64,000 bases of DNA from assembly GCF_002797755.1 (NCBI RefSeq), contig NZ_PGFI01000012.1, positions 248,001 through 312,000 of the forward strand, given 5' to 3'. Each line of letters opens with the position of its first letter. The first letter of the stretch is position 1. The notes beneath the pieces are model-generated. The model ran no database searches. It had not been told where the DNA came from and saw only the letters and a list, made by a program, of their open reading frames with translations. The DNA is from Brevirhabdus pacifica (GTDB lineage: Bacteria > Pseudomonadota > Alphaproteobacteria > Rhodobacterales > Rhodobacteraceae). The translations under genes and the position numbers were made by a program. Below are positions 1-10,028 of this stretch, piece after piece.

Positions 1-177
1 GGGTGCGACGTCAAGAGTGGCCAATAAGGCCGGATGAACATGGTCACCATGACCCGCGACCTTGCACACGTAATCCCCCCGCGCGCTTGCAGGCACGACC
101 CCGGCCAGCACCAAACCCAAGGTCAGGGTCAGGAGCAGCGCAGGAAGAGACCGAACTGAAGCAACAAGGGTCAGCAT
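1..177 (-). CDS. small exported protein, 3' end outside window (partial)
   Basis: An open frame of 59 codons runs from an ATG at 177 off the left edge. The N-terminus has a classic Sec signal peptide: a basic residue near position 9, a long Leu/Val/Ala core (about 11-28), then a VVPASA-R cleavage-like site near residue 32. The mature part starts GDYVCKVAGHGDH, rich in His with one Cys, and is not recognised. It lies 199 bp downstream of murD on the same strand, where alphaproteobacteria usually carry ftsW. No good Shine-Dalgarno precedes the ATG; instead a small hairpin with CTCCTCC in its loop sits directly upstream. The signal-peptide pattern is the main support, so the call is tentative. 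Confidence 0.45.
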   Translation of the reverse strand, partial: MLTLVASVRSLPALLLTLTLGLVLAGVVPASARGDYVCKVAGHGDHVHPALLATLDVAP

Positions 178-376
178 GGCGCCACTAGGAGGAGCGGCGC
201 GAGATTCGGCAAGATGGATTCTGCATGGCCGAAGTGCCCTGAGCACGATTGTGCCTGAGCCGTATCCCGCCGGCCATCAGCCAGCGGGTCGGGGCCAGTC
301 AGCGCCAGCGCCCATCAGAAGACACCCGAAGACAGCGGCCGCGCAAGGACGTGCGCCAGCCCCTGCCCCGGTGGCT

Positions 377-1798
377 TCAGCCTTGCGGGGCGTCGGGATC
401 GATCAGGGAGCGCACGCGGGCGGTGAAATCCGCGCCGCGCATCTCGAAATCCTTGTACTGGTCGAAGCTGGCGGCGGCGGGGGCCAGCAAGACGGTGTCG
501 CCCGGCTCGGCCTCGGCGCCGGCACGGGCGACGGCGACGTCCATCGTCTCGCAGATCTCATGGGGAACGTCGGCACCCAGTTCCAGCGCGAAGTCCCGCG
601 CGCTGTGACCGATCAGATAGGCCTTGGCGACGCTGCCCACGTGGGGCAGCAGCGGGCCAAGCCCGCCTTCCTTGCCCAGACCGCCGGCAATCCAGCGGAT
701 ACGGCCGAAGGCCTGGAGCGACTTGGCGGCGCTGTCGGCGTTGGTGGCCTTGGAGTCGTTGACGTAGACCACGCCGTCCTTCTCGCCAATCCGCTGGGAG
801 CGGTGGGGCAGCCCGGCGAAGCTGTGGAAAGCGGCCTCGATCCGGCGCGGGTTGAGGCCCAGCGACCGGGCGACGGCATAGGCCGCGCAGGCGTTCTGGT
901 GGTTGTGCTCGCCCGGCAGGCCCGGCACCGCGCGCAGGTCGATCGAGGCGACCTGCCGGCCCTTGCGCCATTCGCTCAGGAACCCCTTGCGGGCGACCAC
1001 CTGCCAGCCGGCACCCGACGGCTTGCGCTGGGTCGAGATGCGGATGACCCGGTCGTCGCCCGGGGTCTCGGCCAGGACGTTGGCCAGGAACCGGCCTTCG
1101 TTCTCGTCGACGCCGATCACGGCGCGGTCGGGCCCGCCCTCGGTGAAAAGCCGCCGCTTGGCCGCGAAATAACCGCCCAGCCCGCCGTGGCGGTCCAGGT
1201 GGTCGGGGCTGAGGTTGGTGAAGACCGCGATGTCGGGGGTGAGGGCCCGTGCCAGGTCGGTCTGGTAGCTGGAAAGCTCCAGCACGACCACATCGCCATT
1301 GGCGGCGGGATCCAGGTCCAGCACGCCGCGGCCGATGTTGCCCGCAAGCTGGGTCGCGCGGCCCTCGGCCTCCAGCACGTGGTGGATCAGCGCCGATGTG
1401 GTGGATTTGCCGTTCGAGCCGGTGACCGCCACGACCTTCGGAATCTGGTCCATGCTGTCCCAGTCCGGCGTCGCGAAGGAGCGGAAGAAAAGGCCGATGT
1501 CGTTGTCCACCGGCACCCCCGCCTCCCAGGCGGCGGCGATGACGGGGTTGGGGCGGGGATAAAGGTGGGGGATCCCCGGCGAGACGACCAGCAACGCAAT
1601 CTCGTCCCAGGCGTCGGGGCGCGCGGGATCCAGCAGGGCAAAGCCCTCTCCCTCGGCCCGGGCGCGGCCCTCGGGGCTGTCGTCCCAGCACAGCGGCGTC
1701 GCGCCGCCGGCCACCAGCGCCCGCGCGGTGGCCAGGCCCGAACGGCCCAGCCCCAGAACCGCGACGCGGCAATCCTTGTAGCCCCTGACAGGAATCAT
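377..1798 (-). CDS. murD: UDP-N-acetylmuramoyl-L-alanine--D-glutamate ligase
   Basis: MurD adds D-glutamate to UDP-MurNAc-L-Ala in the cytoplasm, the second amino-acid step of peptidoglycan precursor synthesis. The 473-residue protein has an N-terminal Rossmann-like domain ([10 protein letters not shown] at about 13-22), the ATP-binding P-loop GSNGKST at 127-133 and the Mur ligase central and C-terminal domains, with normal family length. It is the last recognisable member of the dcw cluster here, 71 bp downstream of mraY, so it is probably read from the same transcript. No terminator is obvious between it and the next minus-strand gene. Confidence 0.97.
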   Translation of the reverse strand: MIPVRGYKDCRVAVLGLGRSGLATARALVAGGATPLCWDDSPEGRARAEGEGFALLDPARPDAWDEIALLVVSPGIPHLYPRPNPVIAAAWEAGVPVDNDIGLFFRSFATPDWDSMDQIPKVVAVTGSNGKSTTSALIHHVLEAEGRATQLAGNIGRGVLDLDPAANGDVVVLELSSYQTDLARALTPDIAVFTNLSPDHLDRHGGLGGYFAAKRRLFTEGGPDRAVIGVDENEGRFLANVLAETPGDDRVIRISTQRKPSGAGWQVVARKGFLSEWRKGRQVASIDLRAVPGLPGEHNHQNACAAYAVARSLGLNPRRIEAAFHSFAGLPHRSQRIGEKDGVVYVNDSKATNADSAAKSLQAFGRIRWIAGGLGKEGGLGPLLPHVGSVAKAYLIGHSARDFALELGADVPHEICETMDVAVARAGAEAEPGDTVLLAPAAASFDQYKDFEMRGADFTARVRSLIDPDAPQG

Positions 1799-1869
1799 CC
1801 CCGTGCCCCTTTAGCCAGATCGGCCGGCCGGGAAGCCCCCGGTCCGGCCCGCGTGGTTTCAGCGCGCGA

Positions 1870-2955
1870 TCAGCGCAGTTTCAGCGTCGCCAGGCCGATC
1901 AGCGCCAGGATCAGCGAGATGATCCAGAAGCGGATCACGATCTGCGGCTCGGCCCAGCCCTTCTTTTCGAAATGGTGGTGGATCGGGGCCATCAGGAACA
2001 CGCGCTTGCCGGTCCGCTTGAAGTAGAGGACCTGGATGATGACCGACAGGGCCTCGACCACGAAAAGGCCGCCGACGATGGCCAGAACGATCTCGTGCTT
2101 GGTGGCCACGGCGATGGCGCCCAGGGCGCCGCCCAGGGCAAGGCTGCCGGTGTCGCCCATGAAGACGGCGGCCGGCGGCGCGTTATACCAAAGAAAGCCC
2201 AGCCCGCCCCCGATCAGTGCCGAGCAGAAGATCAGGATCTCGCCCGTCCCCGGCACGTAATGCACGTCCAGATACTCGGAAAAGTCGACCCGGCCGACGG
2301 CATATGCGATGACGCCCAGCGCGGCCGAGGCGATCATCACCGGCATGATCGCCAGCCCGTCCAGCCCGTCCGTGAGGTTGACCGCGTTGGCCGAGCCCAC
2401 GATGACGAACATCGCAAACGGCAGGAAGAACCACGACAGGTTCAGCAGCGCGTCCTTGAAGACCGGCACGGCCAGTTGGTTCGTCAGCTCTGCCGGGTGC
2501 ACCAGCGAGGCAAGATAGGCCGCGATCCCCGCGATCACGAAGCCGATCGCCAGGCGCACACGGCCCGGCACGCCGGCGGCATGGCTTTGGGTGATCTTCT
2601 GGTAGTCGTCGACAAAACCCACCGCGCCGAAGGACATGGTGACGAACAGCACGATCCAGACATAGGGGGTGTCCCAGCGCGCCCAGAGGACCGTCGCCAC
2701 CACGATGGCGCCCAGGATCAGCACGCCGCCCATGGTGGGGGTGCCCGCCTTGGTCAGCAGGTGACTTTCCGGCCCGTCCTCGCGGATGGGCTGGCCATTG
2801 CGCTGGCGGCGTTTCAGCAGGTTGATCAGGGGCCTGCCGAACAGGAAGCCGAAGACCAGCGCGGTGAAGAACGCCCCGCCTGCCCGGAATGTGATGTACC
2901 GGAACAGGTTGAAAAGGTCGCCCCCGTCCGAGAGCTCCGTCAACCAGTAAAGCAT
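1870..2955 (-). CDS. mraY: phospho-N-acetylmuramoyl-pentapeptide transferase
   Basis: MraY transfers phospho-MurNAc-pentapeptide to undecaprenyl phosphate, making lipid I in the inner membrane. The 361-residue protein has about ten hydrophobic segments and the family's signature acidic motifs: VDDYQK at about 115-120, [10 protein letters not shown] near 196 and [10 protein letters not shown] near 267, plus the C-terminal [11 protein letters not shown] motif. It starts 8 bp after murF, indicating operon transcription and probable translational coupling. Confidence 0.97.
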   Translation of the reverse strand: MLYWLTELSDGGDLFNLFRYITFRAGGAFFTALVFGFLFGRPLINLLKRRQRNGQPIREDGPESHLLTKAGTPTMGGVLILGAIVVATVLWARWDTPYVWIVLFVTMSFGAVGFVDDYQKITQSHAAGVPGRVRLAIGFVIAGIAAYLASLVHPAELTNQLAVPVFKDALLNLSWFFLPFAMFVIVGSANAVNLTDGLDGLAIMPVMIASAALGVIAYAVGRVDFSEYLDVHYVPGTGEILIFCSALIGGGLGFLWYNAPPAAVFMGDTGSLALGGALGAIAVATKHEIVLAIVGGLFVVEALSVIIQVLYFKRTGKRVFLMAPIHHHFEKKGWAEPQIVIRFWIISLILALIGLATLKLR

Positions 2956-2963
2956 GAGTGTGT

Positions 2964-4415
2964 TTATCCTTCGGTTTCCGAGGGCAGCGCTTGGCCCAAT
3001 TTGCGGATAGCGTCAACGACGAGTGAAACGCGCGATCCTTTCGATCCCTTGACCAGGACGACGTCGCCGGCATCGATCAGCCCGCGCGCACGCTCGGCCA
3101 TTTCCTCGGCGGTCTCGCACCATTCGCCACGTAGCTCGCCGGGAAGATCCTGCCACAGCTCCCGCATCCGGGGGCCGACGCAATGCACGCGGTCCAGCCG
3201 GGCCATGGCCGGGTGGCGGGCGACGGCGCGGTGCAGCTCGACCTCCTGCGGGCCCAGTTCCAGCATGTCGCCCAGGATGGCCAGGCGCCGCCCTGCCCGC
3301 ACGCGGCCCAGCCCATCCTGAGGCGCCGAGGCCGCCAGCACGTCCAGCGCGGCACCCAGAGAGGCCGGGTTGGCGTTGAAGGCGTCGTCGATCAGGTCCA
3401 GCGTCTGCGCGCTTTCCACCCGGTCCAGCACCAGCCGTTCGCGGGTTCCACGCCCGGCCGGCGGCTGCCAGCGGCCCAGATCGCCCGAAGCGATGCCCGG
3501 ATCGGCGCCGACGGAGGTGGCGGCGGCCATCACGCCCAGGGCGTTCATCGCAAAATGTCGCCCCGGAGAGTTGACCTTGTAAAGAAGCTCCCCCTCGGGG
3601 GTCAGGGCCCGGCAGACCGTGTGATCGGGGGCGGTGACCAGATCGATCAGGCGATACTGGGCGCCGTCGGCCTGGCCGAAGGCGATGACCGGACCGGCCG
3701 CGGGACGGGCTTCGGCGGCACGGGCCAGGATCGGCGTCTCGTCGAGGTCGGCGTTGACGACGGCAACGCCGCCCGGCTCCAGCCCCTCGAAGATTGCCGC
3801 CTTCTCGCGGGCGATCTCGGCCACGGAGGCGAACGCCTCGAGATGGGCGGCGGCCACGGTGGTGATCAGCGCCACGTGGGGGCGCGCCATGATCGACAGG
3901 GGCGCAATCTCGCCTGGGTGGTTCATGCCGATCTCGATCACGGCGAAATCGGCGTCCTGCGGCAGCCGCGCCAGGGTCAGCGGCACGCCCCAGTGATTGT
4001 TGAAGCTTTTCTCGGCGGCATGGACCTGCCCTTGCCCGCCCAGCACGGCGCGCAGCATCTCCTTGGCCGAGGTTTTGCCGACCGAGCCGGTGACGCCGAT
4101 GACCTGGGCGCGGGCCCGGGCACGGCCCGCGCGGCCCAGCGCCTCAAGCGCGGGAAGCACATCATCGACGACCAGCAGGGGCGCGCTTTCGTCCAGCCCC
4201 TCGGGAATGCGCGAGACCAGGGCCGCCGCAGCCCCGGCGGCCAGCGCGTCGGCCACGAAATCATGCCCGTCGCGCACATCCTTGAGAGCCACGAACAGAT
4301 CCCCCGGCGCCAGCGCGCGCGTGTCGATCGAGACGCCGCCCGCCTGCCAGTCGGTCGTGGCGCGCCCGCCAGTGGCGGCGGCCGCGTCGGCAGCGGTCCA
4401 GAGGGGGATGCTCAT
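2964..4415 (-). CDS. murF: UDP-N-acetylmuramoyl-tripeptide--D-alanyl-D-alanine ligase
   Basis: MurF adds D-Ala-D-Ala to the UDP-MurNAc-tripeptide, completing the cytoplasmic pentapeptide precursor. The 483-residue protein carries the Mur ligase P-loop TGSVGKTS at 109-116, followed a few dozen residues later by an FNNHWG stretch typical of MurF, and the C-terminal ligase domain. Its ATG overlaps the murE stop (ATGA), so the two genes are translationally coupled. Codon use matches its neighbours. Confidence 0.97.
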   Translation of the reverse strand: MSIPLWTAADAAAATGGRATTDWQAGGVSIDTRALAPGDLFVALKDVRDGHDFVADALAAGAAAALVSRIPEGLDESAPLLVVDDVLPALEALGRAGRARARAQVIGVTGSVGKTSAKEMLRAVLGGQGQVHAAEKSFNNHWGVPLTLARLPQDADFAVIEIGMNHPGEIAPLSIMARPHVALITTVAAAHLEAFASVAEIAREKAAIFEGLEPGGVAVVNADLDETPILARAAEARPAAGPVIAFGQADGAQYRLIDLVTAPDHTVCRALTPEGELLYKVNSPGRHFAMNALGVMAAATSVGADPGIASGDLGRWQPPAGRGTRERLVLDRVESAQTLDLIDDAFNANPASLGAALDVLAASAPQDGLGRVRAGRRLAILGDMLELGPQEVELHRAVARHPAMARLDRVHCVGPRMRELWQDLPGELRGEWCETAEEMAERARGLIDAGDVVLVKGSKGSRVSLVVDAIRKLGQALPSETEG

Positions 4416-5920
4416 GCGCTGGCTCCATCAAGTGCGGCGACGGCGACGCTGGCCTGCTCGGCATCGTCGAAGGGAAAGACATCGTCGCCGACGATCTGGC
4501 CGGTTTCATGGCCCTTGCCCGCGATCAGCAGCGCGTCGCCCGGCTGAAGGGCATCGACACCGCGCAGGATCGCTTCGGCCCGGTCGCCGACCTCGGTGAT
4601 CTCGGCGCTTGAGCCTGCACCCTCCGCCCCCTCGCGCACCATGGCGCGGATGCTTGCGGGTTCTTCGCTGCGGGGATTGTCGTCGGTGATGAAGACCACG
4701 TCGGCATTGGCCGCGGCGGCCGCGCCCATCAGGGGTCGCTTGCCCCGGTCCCGGTCGCCACCGGCGCCAAAGACCACGATCAGCCGGCCCATGACATGCG
4801 GGCGCAGGGCCTTCAGCGCGGTTTCCAGCGCGTCGGGCGTGTGGGCGTAGTCGACGAAGACCGAGGCGCCATTCTCGCGGGTCGCGGCCAGTTGCATCCG
4901 GCCGCGCACGGTCACCAGTTCCGGCAGCGCACGGAACACGTCTGTGGCCTCTTCCCCGGCGGCAATGACCAGCCCGGCGGCGGCCAGCACGTTCTCGGCC
5001 TGGAAGCCGCCGATCAGTTCAAGGCGCACGCGCTGCGCGTCGCCCTGCCAGCTGAACAGCACCTCCTGGCCGGTCGCGTCGAAACGCTGTCCCGTCAGGC
5101 GCAGGTGGGCCGCCTGGTCACGCCCCGTGGTGATAAGCTCGAGGCCTCTGCCCTCGGCCTCGGCGGCCATCTCGCGGCCGCGCTGGGCATCGAGGTTGAT
5201 GACGCCGGTGGCACCCTCGAGGAGCACCCGGTTGAACAGGCCCGCCTTGGCGGCGAAATACTCATCGAACCCGGCGTGGTAATCCAGGTGGTCCTGGCTG
5301 AAGTTGGTGAACGCCCCGGCCTTCAGGACGACCCCGTCGAGGCGGCGCTGCTCCAACCCGTGGGAAGATGCCTCCATCGCCGCGTGGGTGATACCGGCCC
5401 CGGCCATCTCGGCCAGCAGACGGTGCAGGGTGACGGGCTCGGGCGTGGTGTGGGCGGTGGAGGCGGTGAACGCCCCCTCGACCCCGGTGGTGCCCAGGTT
5501 GGCCGCCTGGTGCCCCAGCGCGATCCAGATCTGGCGCACGAAGCTTGCGACCGATGTCTTGCCGTTGGTGCCGGTGACGGCGACCATGGTTTCGGGCTGG
5601 GCGCCGAACCACAGGGCCGCGGCATAGGCCAGCGCCTGGCGCGGATCCTGGGCCACGATCACCACCGCCTCCGATTCCGCCAGCACCTCGGCGGCGATCT
5701 TCGCCCCCTCGGCATCGGTCAGAACCGCGGCCGCGCCCATGCGCAGCGCGTAGGTGATGAAATCGGCGCCATGTCGCTGACTGCCCGGCATCGCGACGAA
5801 AAGGTGACCCGGCTTGACCTCGCGGCTGTCCACCGAAACGCCCGTCACGGTCACGTCACGCCCGTTCCGGGCGGCCAGACCCAGCTCCGAAAGCCTTTTT
5901 CCGCTGTGCTCGACCGCCAT
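4412..5920 (-). CDS. murE: UDP-N-acetylmuramoyl-L-alanyl-D-glutamate--2,6-diaminopimelate ligase
   Basis: MurE adds the third residue of the stem peptide. The 502-residue protein has the P-loop GTNGKTS at 117-123 and a DNPR motif near residue 410, which in this family marks the meso-diaminopimelate-specific enzymes as opposed to lysine-adding ones. That fits a Gram-negative cell wall. It starts 14 bp after ftsI and overlaps murF by 4 bp. Confidence 0.97.
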   Translation of the reverse strand: MAVEHSGKRLSELGLAARNGRDVTVTGVSVDSREVKPGHLFVAMPGSQRHGADFITYALRMGAAAVLTDAEGAKIAAEVLAESEAVVIVAQDPRQALAYAAALWFGAQPETMVAVTGTNGKTSVASFVRQIWIALGHQAANLGTTGVEGAFTASTAHTTPEPVTLHRLLAEMAGAGITHAAMEASSHGLEQRRLDGVVLKAGAFTNFSQDHLDYHAGFDEYFAAKAGLFNRVLLEGATGVINLDAQRGREMAAEAEGRGLELITTGRDQAAHLRLTGQRFDATGQEVLFSWQGDAQRVRLELIGGFQAENVLAAAGLVIAAGEEATDVFRALPELVTVRGRMQLAATRENGASVFVDYAHTPDALETALKALRPHVMGRLIVVFGAGGDRDRGKRPLMGAAAAANADVVFITDDNPRSEEPASIRAMVREGAEGAGSSAEITEVGDRAEAILRGVDALQPGDALLIAGKGHETGQIVGDDVFPFDDAEQASVAVAALDGASA

Positions 5921-5934
5921 TTTCCCCGCTCGCG

Positions 5935-7716
5935 TCAGTTGCTGCTGACGCGTGTTACCTCAAAGGCCTTGTCGGGTTCAATCTCGGGTCGCAATCCCAA
6001 CAGCGGAGCTGCCCGGCGGATGATCTCGGCGGCCACGGGAACGGCTGTCCAGCCGGCGGTGCGGCGGGGCTTGGTGCCCGATGTCTCGGTCGGCTCGTCC
6101 AGGGTCACGATCAGCACGTACTTGGGATCATGGCTGGGGAAGGCCGAGGCGAAGGTAGCGATCACCCGGTCCTTGTAATAGCCGCCGCGCGGCTTGGGCT
6201 TGTCGGCGGTGCCGGTCTTGCCCCCGACGGCGTAGCCCTCGACATCGCCCTGGCTGGCGGTGCCGCGGCTGACCACCTGGCGCAGGATGCCGCCCATCGC
6301 GGCCGAGGTTTTCTGCGACACGACCCGGTCGCCCTTCTGCGGCGCATCCCGGCGCAGCAGGGTCGGCTTCACCCGGGTGCCGCCGTTCAGGATGCTGGCA
6401 TAGGCCGCCGCCAGGTGCACCGGACTGGTCGAGATGCCGTGGCCATAGCTGATCGTCATGGTCGAGATTTCGGACCAGCGCTCTGGCGTCAGGGGGCGGC
6501 CGCTGGGCGCCTCCGACAATTCGATCGGCGTGGCCTCCAGCAGGCCGAGGCTGGCCAGGAAGGGTTTCTGCCGCGCGCCGGTGATCTGCATGGCGATCCG
6601 TGCCGTCCCGATGTTCGAGGACTTGACGATGATGTCGGTGACCGAAAGCTCGGGGCCGTAATCGTGGAAATCCCGGATCCGGTAGCGGCCCCACGTCAGC
6701 GGCCCCTTGGTGGCGTAAAGCGTGTCCGGGTTGGCAAGGCCAAGGTCCAGCGCCTGGGCGGCGGCAAAGACCTTGAATGTCGAACCCAGCTCATAGACCC
6801 CCTGCACCGCGCGGTTGAAAAGCGGGCTGTCCGAGGGATCGCCCTGAAGCGCCGGTTGTGGGCGGTCGTTGGGGTCGAAATCGGGCAGGCTGGTCAGGCT
6901 GATGACCTCGCCCGTGCGCACATCCATCAGGACCGCCGTAGCACCCTTGGCGTTCATGATCTTCATGCCGCCGTAAAGCACCTGACGGACGGCCGATTGC
7001 ACGGTCAGGTCGATGGACAGTTTCAGCGGATCGGGACGGGCCGGGTCGCGCAGACGCTCGTCAAAGGCGCGTTCGATGCCGGCGGTGCCGATCACCTCGG
7101 CGGAATGGACGCCCTCGCGGCCGAAGCTGGTCCCGCCCAGCACGTGAGCCGCCAGCCGCCCGTTGGGATAAAGCCGCATCTCGCGCGGGCCGAACAGCAG
7201 GCCGGGATCACCGATGTCATGCACCGCCTGCTTCTGCTCGGGCGAGAGTTTCTTCTTGATCCACATGAACTTGATCGAAGAGTTGAACCGCCGCAGCAGG
7301 TCCTCTTCCTTCAGGTCCGGGAAGATCGCCGCAAGCTCGCTGGCCGAACGTTCCTTGTCGGTCATCAGGTGCGGCTGGGCGTAAAGCGAGTAGGTCAGAA
7401 GGTTGGTCGCCAGCACCCGGCCATTGCGGTCGGTGATATCGGCGCGCTGCGCCGCGATGGGCGAGGTCGAGACCGCCGCGCGCGGTTCGGTGGGTTCGGT
7501 CGCCGCCAGCTTGAAGTTCTGCATGCCCACGACAGAGAAGGCGACCGTGAAGACGACCGCCATCACCACCAGCCGGCCCTCGGCCTGGTGGCGCTGCTTG
7601 TCGCGCATGGCCTCGTGGCGCCGGGCGATGTTCTCGCGCTCGATCAGGTCGGGGTTCTCGCCGGAGGCGCGGGCGTTGAGAATACGCGCCAGCGGGCGCA
7701 GCGGGATGCGGGTCAT
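5935..7716 (-). CDS. ftsI: division-specific transpeptidase FtsI (PBP3)
   Basis: FtsI cross-links septal peptidoglycan and is anchored in the inner membrane as part of the divisome. The 593-residue protein has a cytoplasmic N-terminus, one membrane segment (about 49-65), a dimerisation domain and a C-terminal transpeptidase domain with all three penicillin-binding motifs: STFK at 312-315 (catalytic Ser312), SSN at 366-368 and KTG at 500-502. Its start overlaps the ftsL stop (ATGA). Confidence 0.96.
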   Translation of the reverse strand: MTRIPLRPLARILNARASGENPDLIERENIARRHEAMRDKQRHQAEGRLVVMAVVFTVAFSVVGMQNFKLAATEPTEPRAAVSTSPIAAQRADITDRNGRVLATNLLTYSLYAQPHLMTDKERSASELAAIFPDLKEEDLLRRFNSSIKFMWIKKKLSPEQKQAVHDIGDPGLLFGPREMRLYPNGRLAAHVLGGTSFGREGVHSAEVIGTAGIERAFDERLRDPARPDPLKLSIDLTVQSAVRQVLYGGMKIMNAKGATAVLMDVRTGEVISLTSLPDFDPNDRPQPALQGDPSDSPLFNRAVQGVYELGSTFKVFAAAQALDLGLANPDTLYATKGPLTWGRYRIRDFHDYGPELSVTDIIVKSSNIGTARIAMQITGARQKPFLASLGLLEATPIELSEAPSGRPLTPERWSEISTMTISYGHGISTSPVHLAAAYASILNGGTRVKPTLLRRDAPQKGDRVVSQKTSAAMGGILRQVVSRGTASQGDVEGYAVGGKTGTADKPKPRGGYYKDRVIATFASAFPSHDPKYVLIVTLDEPTETSGTKPRRTAGWTAVPVAAEIIRRAAPLLGLRPEIEPDKAFEVTRVSSN

Positions 7717-8123
7717 CGCGCGGCCTCGCCGCCCAGGGTGCCACGCACCGCGACCGCGTCGCTGACGTTCAGCCCGGCCATGGCGGGGGCGTCGTCGCCC
7801 TCGTCCTCATCGGCGGGCAGAAGGTTGGCGGGCGCCTCGTCGGCGAAGACCACCAGTTGCAGGTCGCCAAAATGGTCGGGCGACAGGGGGATCAGGTTCA
7901 GCCGCTCCCAGTTCAGCTCGGCCAGCTCGCGCAGGCGCTCGGGCCGGTTGAGATAGGCCCACTCGGCCCGCTGCACCGCCAGCGCCTCGCGCAGGTCGCC
8001 GATCTGCGACTGAAGCGCCGCGACATCCCGCAGGCTTTGCTGGGTGCGGTAGTTTTCGCGGTAGGCCCAGAAGGCCAGGCCCATGACGGCGATCGCGCTC
8101 AGCGCGTAGAAAAGGCCCCTCAT
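7713..8123 (-). CDS. ftsL: cell division protein FtsL
   Basis: A small bitopic protein of 136 residues: one N-terminal membrane segment (about 4-20), then a coiled-coil-like stretch (about 28-60, with [18 protein letters not shown]) and an acidic tail. FtsL acts with FtsB and FtsQ to scaffold and activate septal synthesis. Sequence conservation in this family is low, so the call rests on size, topology and exact placement between rsmH and ftsI, overlapping both by 4 bp. Confidence 0.85.
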   Translation of the reverse strand: MRGLFYALSAIAVMGLAFWAYRENYRTQQSLRDVAALQSQIGDLREALAVQRAEWAYLNRPERLRELAELNWERLNLIPLSPDHFGDLQLVVFADEAPANLLPADEDEGDDAPAMAGLNVSDAVAVRGTLGGEAAR

Positions 8124-9160
8124 TGTCCGCTCCTCTCGCTGTCCTTGTCGTCCAGTCGGGCGATGCCGGGCACGCCCAGGTTGCCCCGATCGGGGGCGCG
8201 CGCGGGCGCCTCTGTGCGCCGGCCCATCCGAAGCCGGGCCGAGCGGGCGCGCGGGTTGTCGGCAAGCTCGTCCTCGTCGGGGGCCACGGCGCGGCGGGTC
8301 AGGTTCTCGAACGTTGCCACCTGCTCGGGCGCCTCGGGGGCATAGCGGTTGGCCCGCCCCGCCTTGCCGGTGCCAGCCTGAAAGAAACGTTTGACGATGC
8401 GGTCCTCGATCGAATGGAAGGTGACGATGGCCAGCACGCCGCCGGGGCGCAGGGCGCGCTCGGCCGCTTCCATGCCACGCACCAGGGCGCCCAGCTCGTC
8501 GTTGACGGCGATGCGGATGGCCTGGAAGCTGCGGGTCGCCGGGTGGCTCTGGCCGGGCTTCGGGCGCGGCAGCACCGACTGAATCACCTCAGCCAGCTCT
8601 CCCGTCGTCGTGAAGGGGCGCTTGGCGACGATGGCGCGGGCGATGCGGCGCGAGGCCCGCTCCTCCCCATAGCCGTAAAGAATATCCGCCAGCTCGGATT
8701 CCTCGGCCGTGTTCACCAGGTCGGCGGCGGTGGGGCCGGACTGGCTCATGCGCATGTCGAGGGGGCCCGAGCGGCTGAAGGAAAAGCCCCGGTCGGCCAT
8801 GTCGAGCTGCATCGACGAGACCCCCAGGTCCAGCACGATGCCGTCCAGGTCCTGGGCATACTCATCGAGGTTGGCGAAATTGCCGTGGCGGAAGACCAGG
8901 CGACTGTCCTCGCCACCCTCCTCGGTGGCCCCGTATTCCCCGGCCCAGGCGCGCGCCATCTCGAAGACCATGGGGTCCTGATCGACAGCAATCACACGTT
9001 CGGCGCCGGCATCCAGCAAACCACGGGCATAGCCGCCCGCACCAAAGGTGCCGTCCAGCCAAGTGCCGCTTACGGGGGCCGCGATACCAAGGATCGGCCG
9101 CAGCAGAACAGGGATGTGAGGGGCCTTGCGAGGGGTATCCGAAGCCGGGCCGGCCATCAT
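8120..9160 (-). CDS. rsmH: 16S rRNA (cytosine1402-N4)-methyltransferase
   Basis: RsmH (MraW) methylates N4 of C1402 in 16S rRNA using S-adenosylmethionine. The 346-residue protein has the N-terminal HIPVLL segment, the SAM-binding glycine-rich loop [14 protein letters not shown] (about 35-48), the [10 protein letters not shown] motif (about 111-120) and a C-terminal [10 protein letters not shown] motif. Length is slightly above the usual 310-320 because of a C-terminal extension. It overlaps mraZ and ftsL by 4 bp each. Confidence 0.96.
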   Translation of the reverse strand: MMAGPASDTPRKAPHIPVLLRPILGIAAPVSGTWLDGTFGAGGYARGLLDAGAERVIAVDQDPMVFEMARAWAGEYGATEEGGEDSRLVFRHGNFANLDEYAQDLDGIVLDLGVSSMQLDMADRGFSFSRSGPLDMRMSQSGPTAADLVNTAEESELADILYGYGEERASRRIARAIVAKRPFTTTGELAEVIQSVLPRPKPGQSHPATRSFQAIRIAVNDELGALVRGMEAAERALRPGGVLAIVTFHSIEDRIVKRFFQAGTGKAGRANRYAPEAPEQVATFENLTRRAVAPDEDELADNPRARSARLRMGRRTEAPARAPDRGNLGVPGIARLDDKDSERSGQ

Positions 9161-9708
9161 TCGGACCCCGTGTCGCCCGCAGATGCGTCGGGACCAGGTG
9201 TTTCCGGGGCCGCCTCGGGGCTGGCGCCGTCAAGCAGCGTCAGCGGATCGAAATCATCGGGCAGGTCGTCCAGCCATTCCTCGGTCTTGCGGGCGTCTTC
9301 CTCGTAGGCGGCGGGGTTCCAGATCTGGAACGTGTCGCCAGTCGCCACGAAGAAGGCCTCGTCGTCGATGCCGATCTTCTCGCGAAGCTTCTGGGGAAGG
9401 ACCAGGCGGCCGGTGTCGTCAACCTGGGTCTGGTGGGACTGGCCGCTGAACAGCCGCTCCAGCATGCGCCGGTTCTTCGAGCCGCGCGGCAGGCGGGCGA
9501 TCATGTCGTCGACCTCGTCCATGGCGGCCATGGTATAGCATTCAAGGTAATTGCGGCGATGGTCGCCGTAGACGATCACGACATTGGGATTCTCGCCGTC
9601 AGAGTCGGTGTCGCCCTGCACCAGGACACGACGAAACGAGGCCGGTATGGATACCCGCCCCTTCTTGTCGACCTTGTGCTGGCTTTCGCCTCTGAACCTG
9701 CGTGCCAC
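9157..9708 (-). CDS. mraZ: transcriptional regulator MraZ
   Basis: MraZ is the DNA-binding regulator that heads dcw clusters; it has two SpoVT/AbrB-type half-domains. The 183-residue protein shows both DxxxGR signatures (DKKGRV near 14-19 and DDTGRL near 100-105). The translated start is GTG at 9708, chosen because [14 protein letters not shown] matches the family N-terminus; its Shine-Dalgarno is weak. An acidic C-terminal tail (about 150-183) is typical of the Rhodobacter-type protein. The gene is preceded by an unusually long untranslated leader (see the UpsM-like RNA). Confidence 0.93.
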   Translation of the reverse strand: MARRFRGESQHKVDKKGRVSIPASFRRVLVQGDTDSDGENPNVVIVYGDHRRNYLECYTMAAMDEVDDMIARLPRGSKNRRMLERLFSGQSHQTQVDDTGRLVLPQKLREKIGIDDEAFFVATGDTFQIWNPAAYEEDARKTEEWLDDLPDDFDPLTLLDGASPEAAPETPGPDASAGDTGSE

Positions 9709-9786
9709 TTTGCGCGGCCCTTTTTGTTACCTCGTCCCGTTCGCCTGTCCGCCTGCCCGCCCGCCGCATTCGGGGGCCGGAAGCGG

Positions 9787-9993
9787 AAACGGCGGCTCAT
9801 GCTGCTGCCAGTGCATGATCCGCCGTCCCTCATCCCGTCTCCGGGGTTGTCCAGCTGCGCGCGCCACCTGGGGGGATGTCTGCTCGCCCGCGCGCCGGAT
9901 CTCTTGGTTCGATGAAATCGGGTGCCTGTATGAAACCTGACTTGGTGCCTCTGGGGTTCTTGTGATGCCCCTTAATAGCCCGTCCTCATCGTG
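9787..9993 (-). ncRNA. candidate UpsM-type leader sRNA upstream of mraZ
   Basis: In Rhodobacter sphaeroides the dcw cluster is preceded by a long leader that yields the abundant sRNA UpsM of about 206 nt. Here a sigma70-like promoter (TTGATT, 17-nt spacer, TATCAC) predicts a transcript start near 9993, and a strong hairpin ending in a short T run closes at 9787-9789, giving about 205 nt. The remaining 80 nt lead to the mraZ GTG. Length, position and orientation fit UpsM; primary-sequence homology could not be tested, and the T tract is weak (GTTTCC), so partial read-through into mraZ is expected. Confidence 0.55.
9789..9826 (-). terminator. hairpin between the leader promoter and mraZ
   Basis: On the minus strand, arms ACGGCGG-A-TCATGC and GCATGA-G-CCGCCGT form a stem of about 14 pairs with one mismatch and a 10-nt loop, followed by TTTCC. 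It resembles an intrinsic terminator or attenuator with a poor U tract, suited to giving both a terminated short RNA and read-through into mraZ. Confidence 0.5.
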
Positions 9994-9999
9994 TATTCA

Positions 10000-10028
10000 G
10001 TGATACTGTGGGATCCCATGCCAATCAA
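10000..10028 (-). promoter_or_regulatory. candidate promoter for the dcw leader
   Basis: Minus-strand -35 TTGATT (10028-10023), 17-nt spacer and -10 TATCAC (10005-10000) resemble a housekeeping sigma promoter. It is the best-spaced candidate upstream of mraZ and predicts a leader of about 285 nt. A TTAACCAT element that resembles a CtrA half-site lies about 100 bp further upstream (10134-10127), without a matching second half. Confidence 0.45.

Noticed and set aside
176-2026. Long plus-strand open frame across murD
   Set aside because: It lies antisense to murD, has no ribosome-binding site at a sensible distance and reads as Gly/Ala/Arg/His-rich; a by-product of GC-rich codon use.
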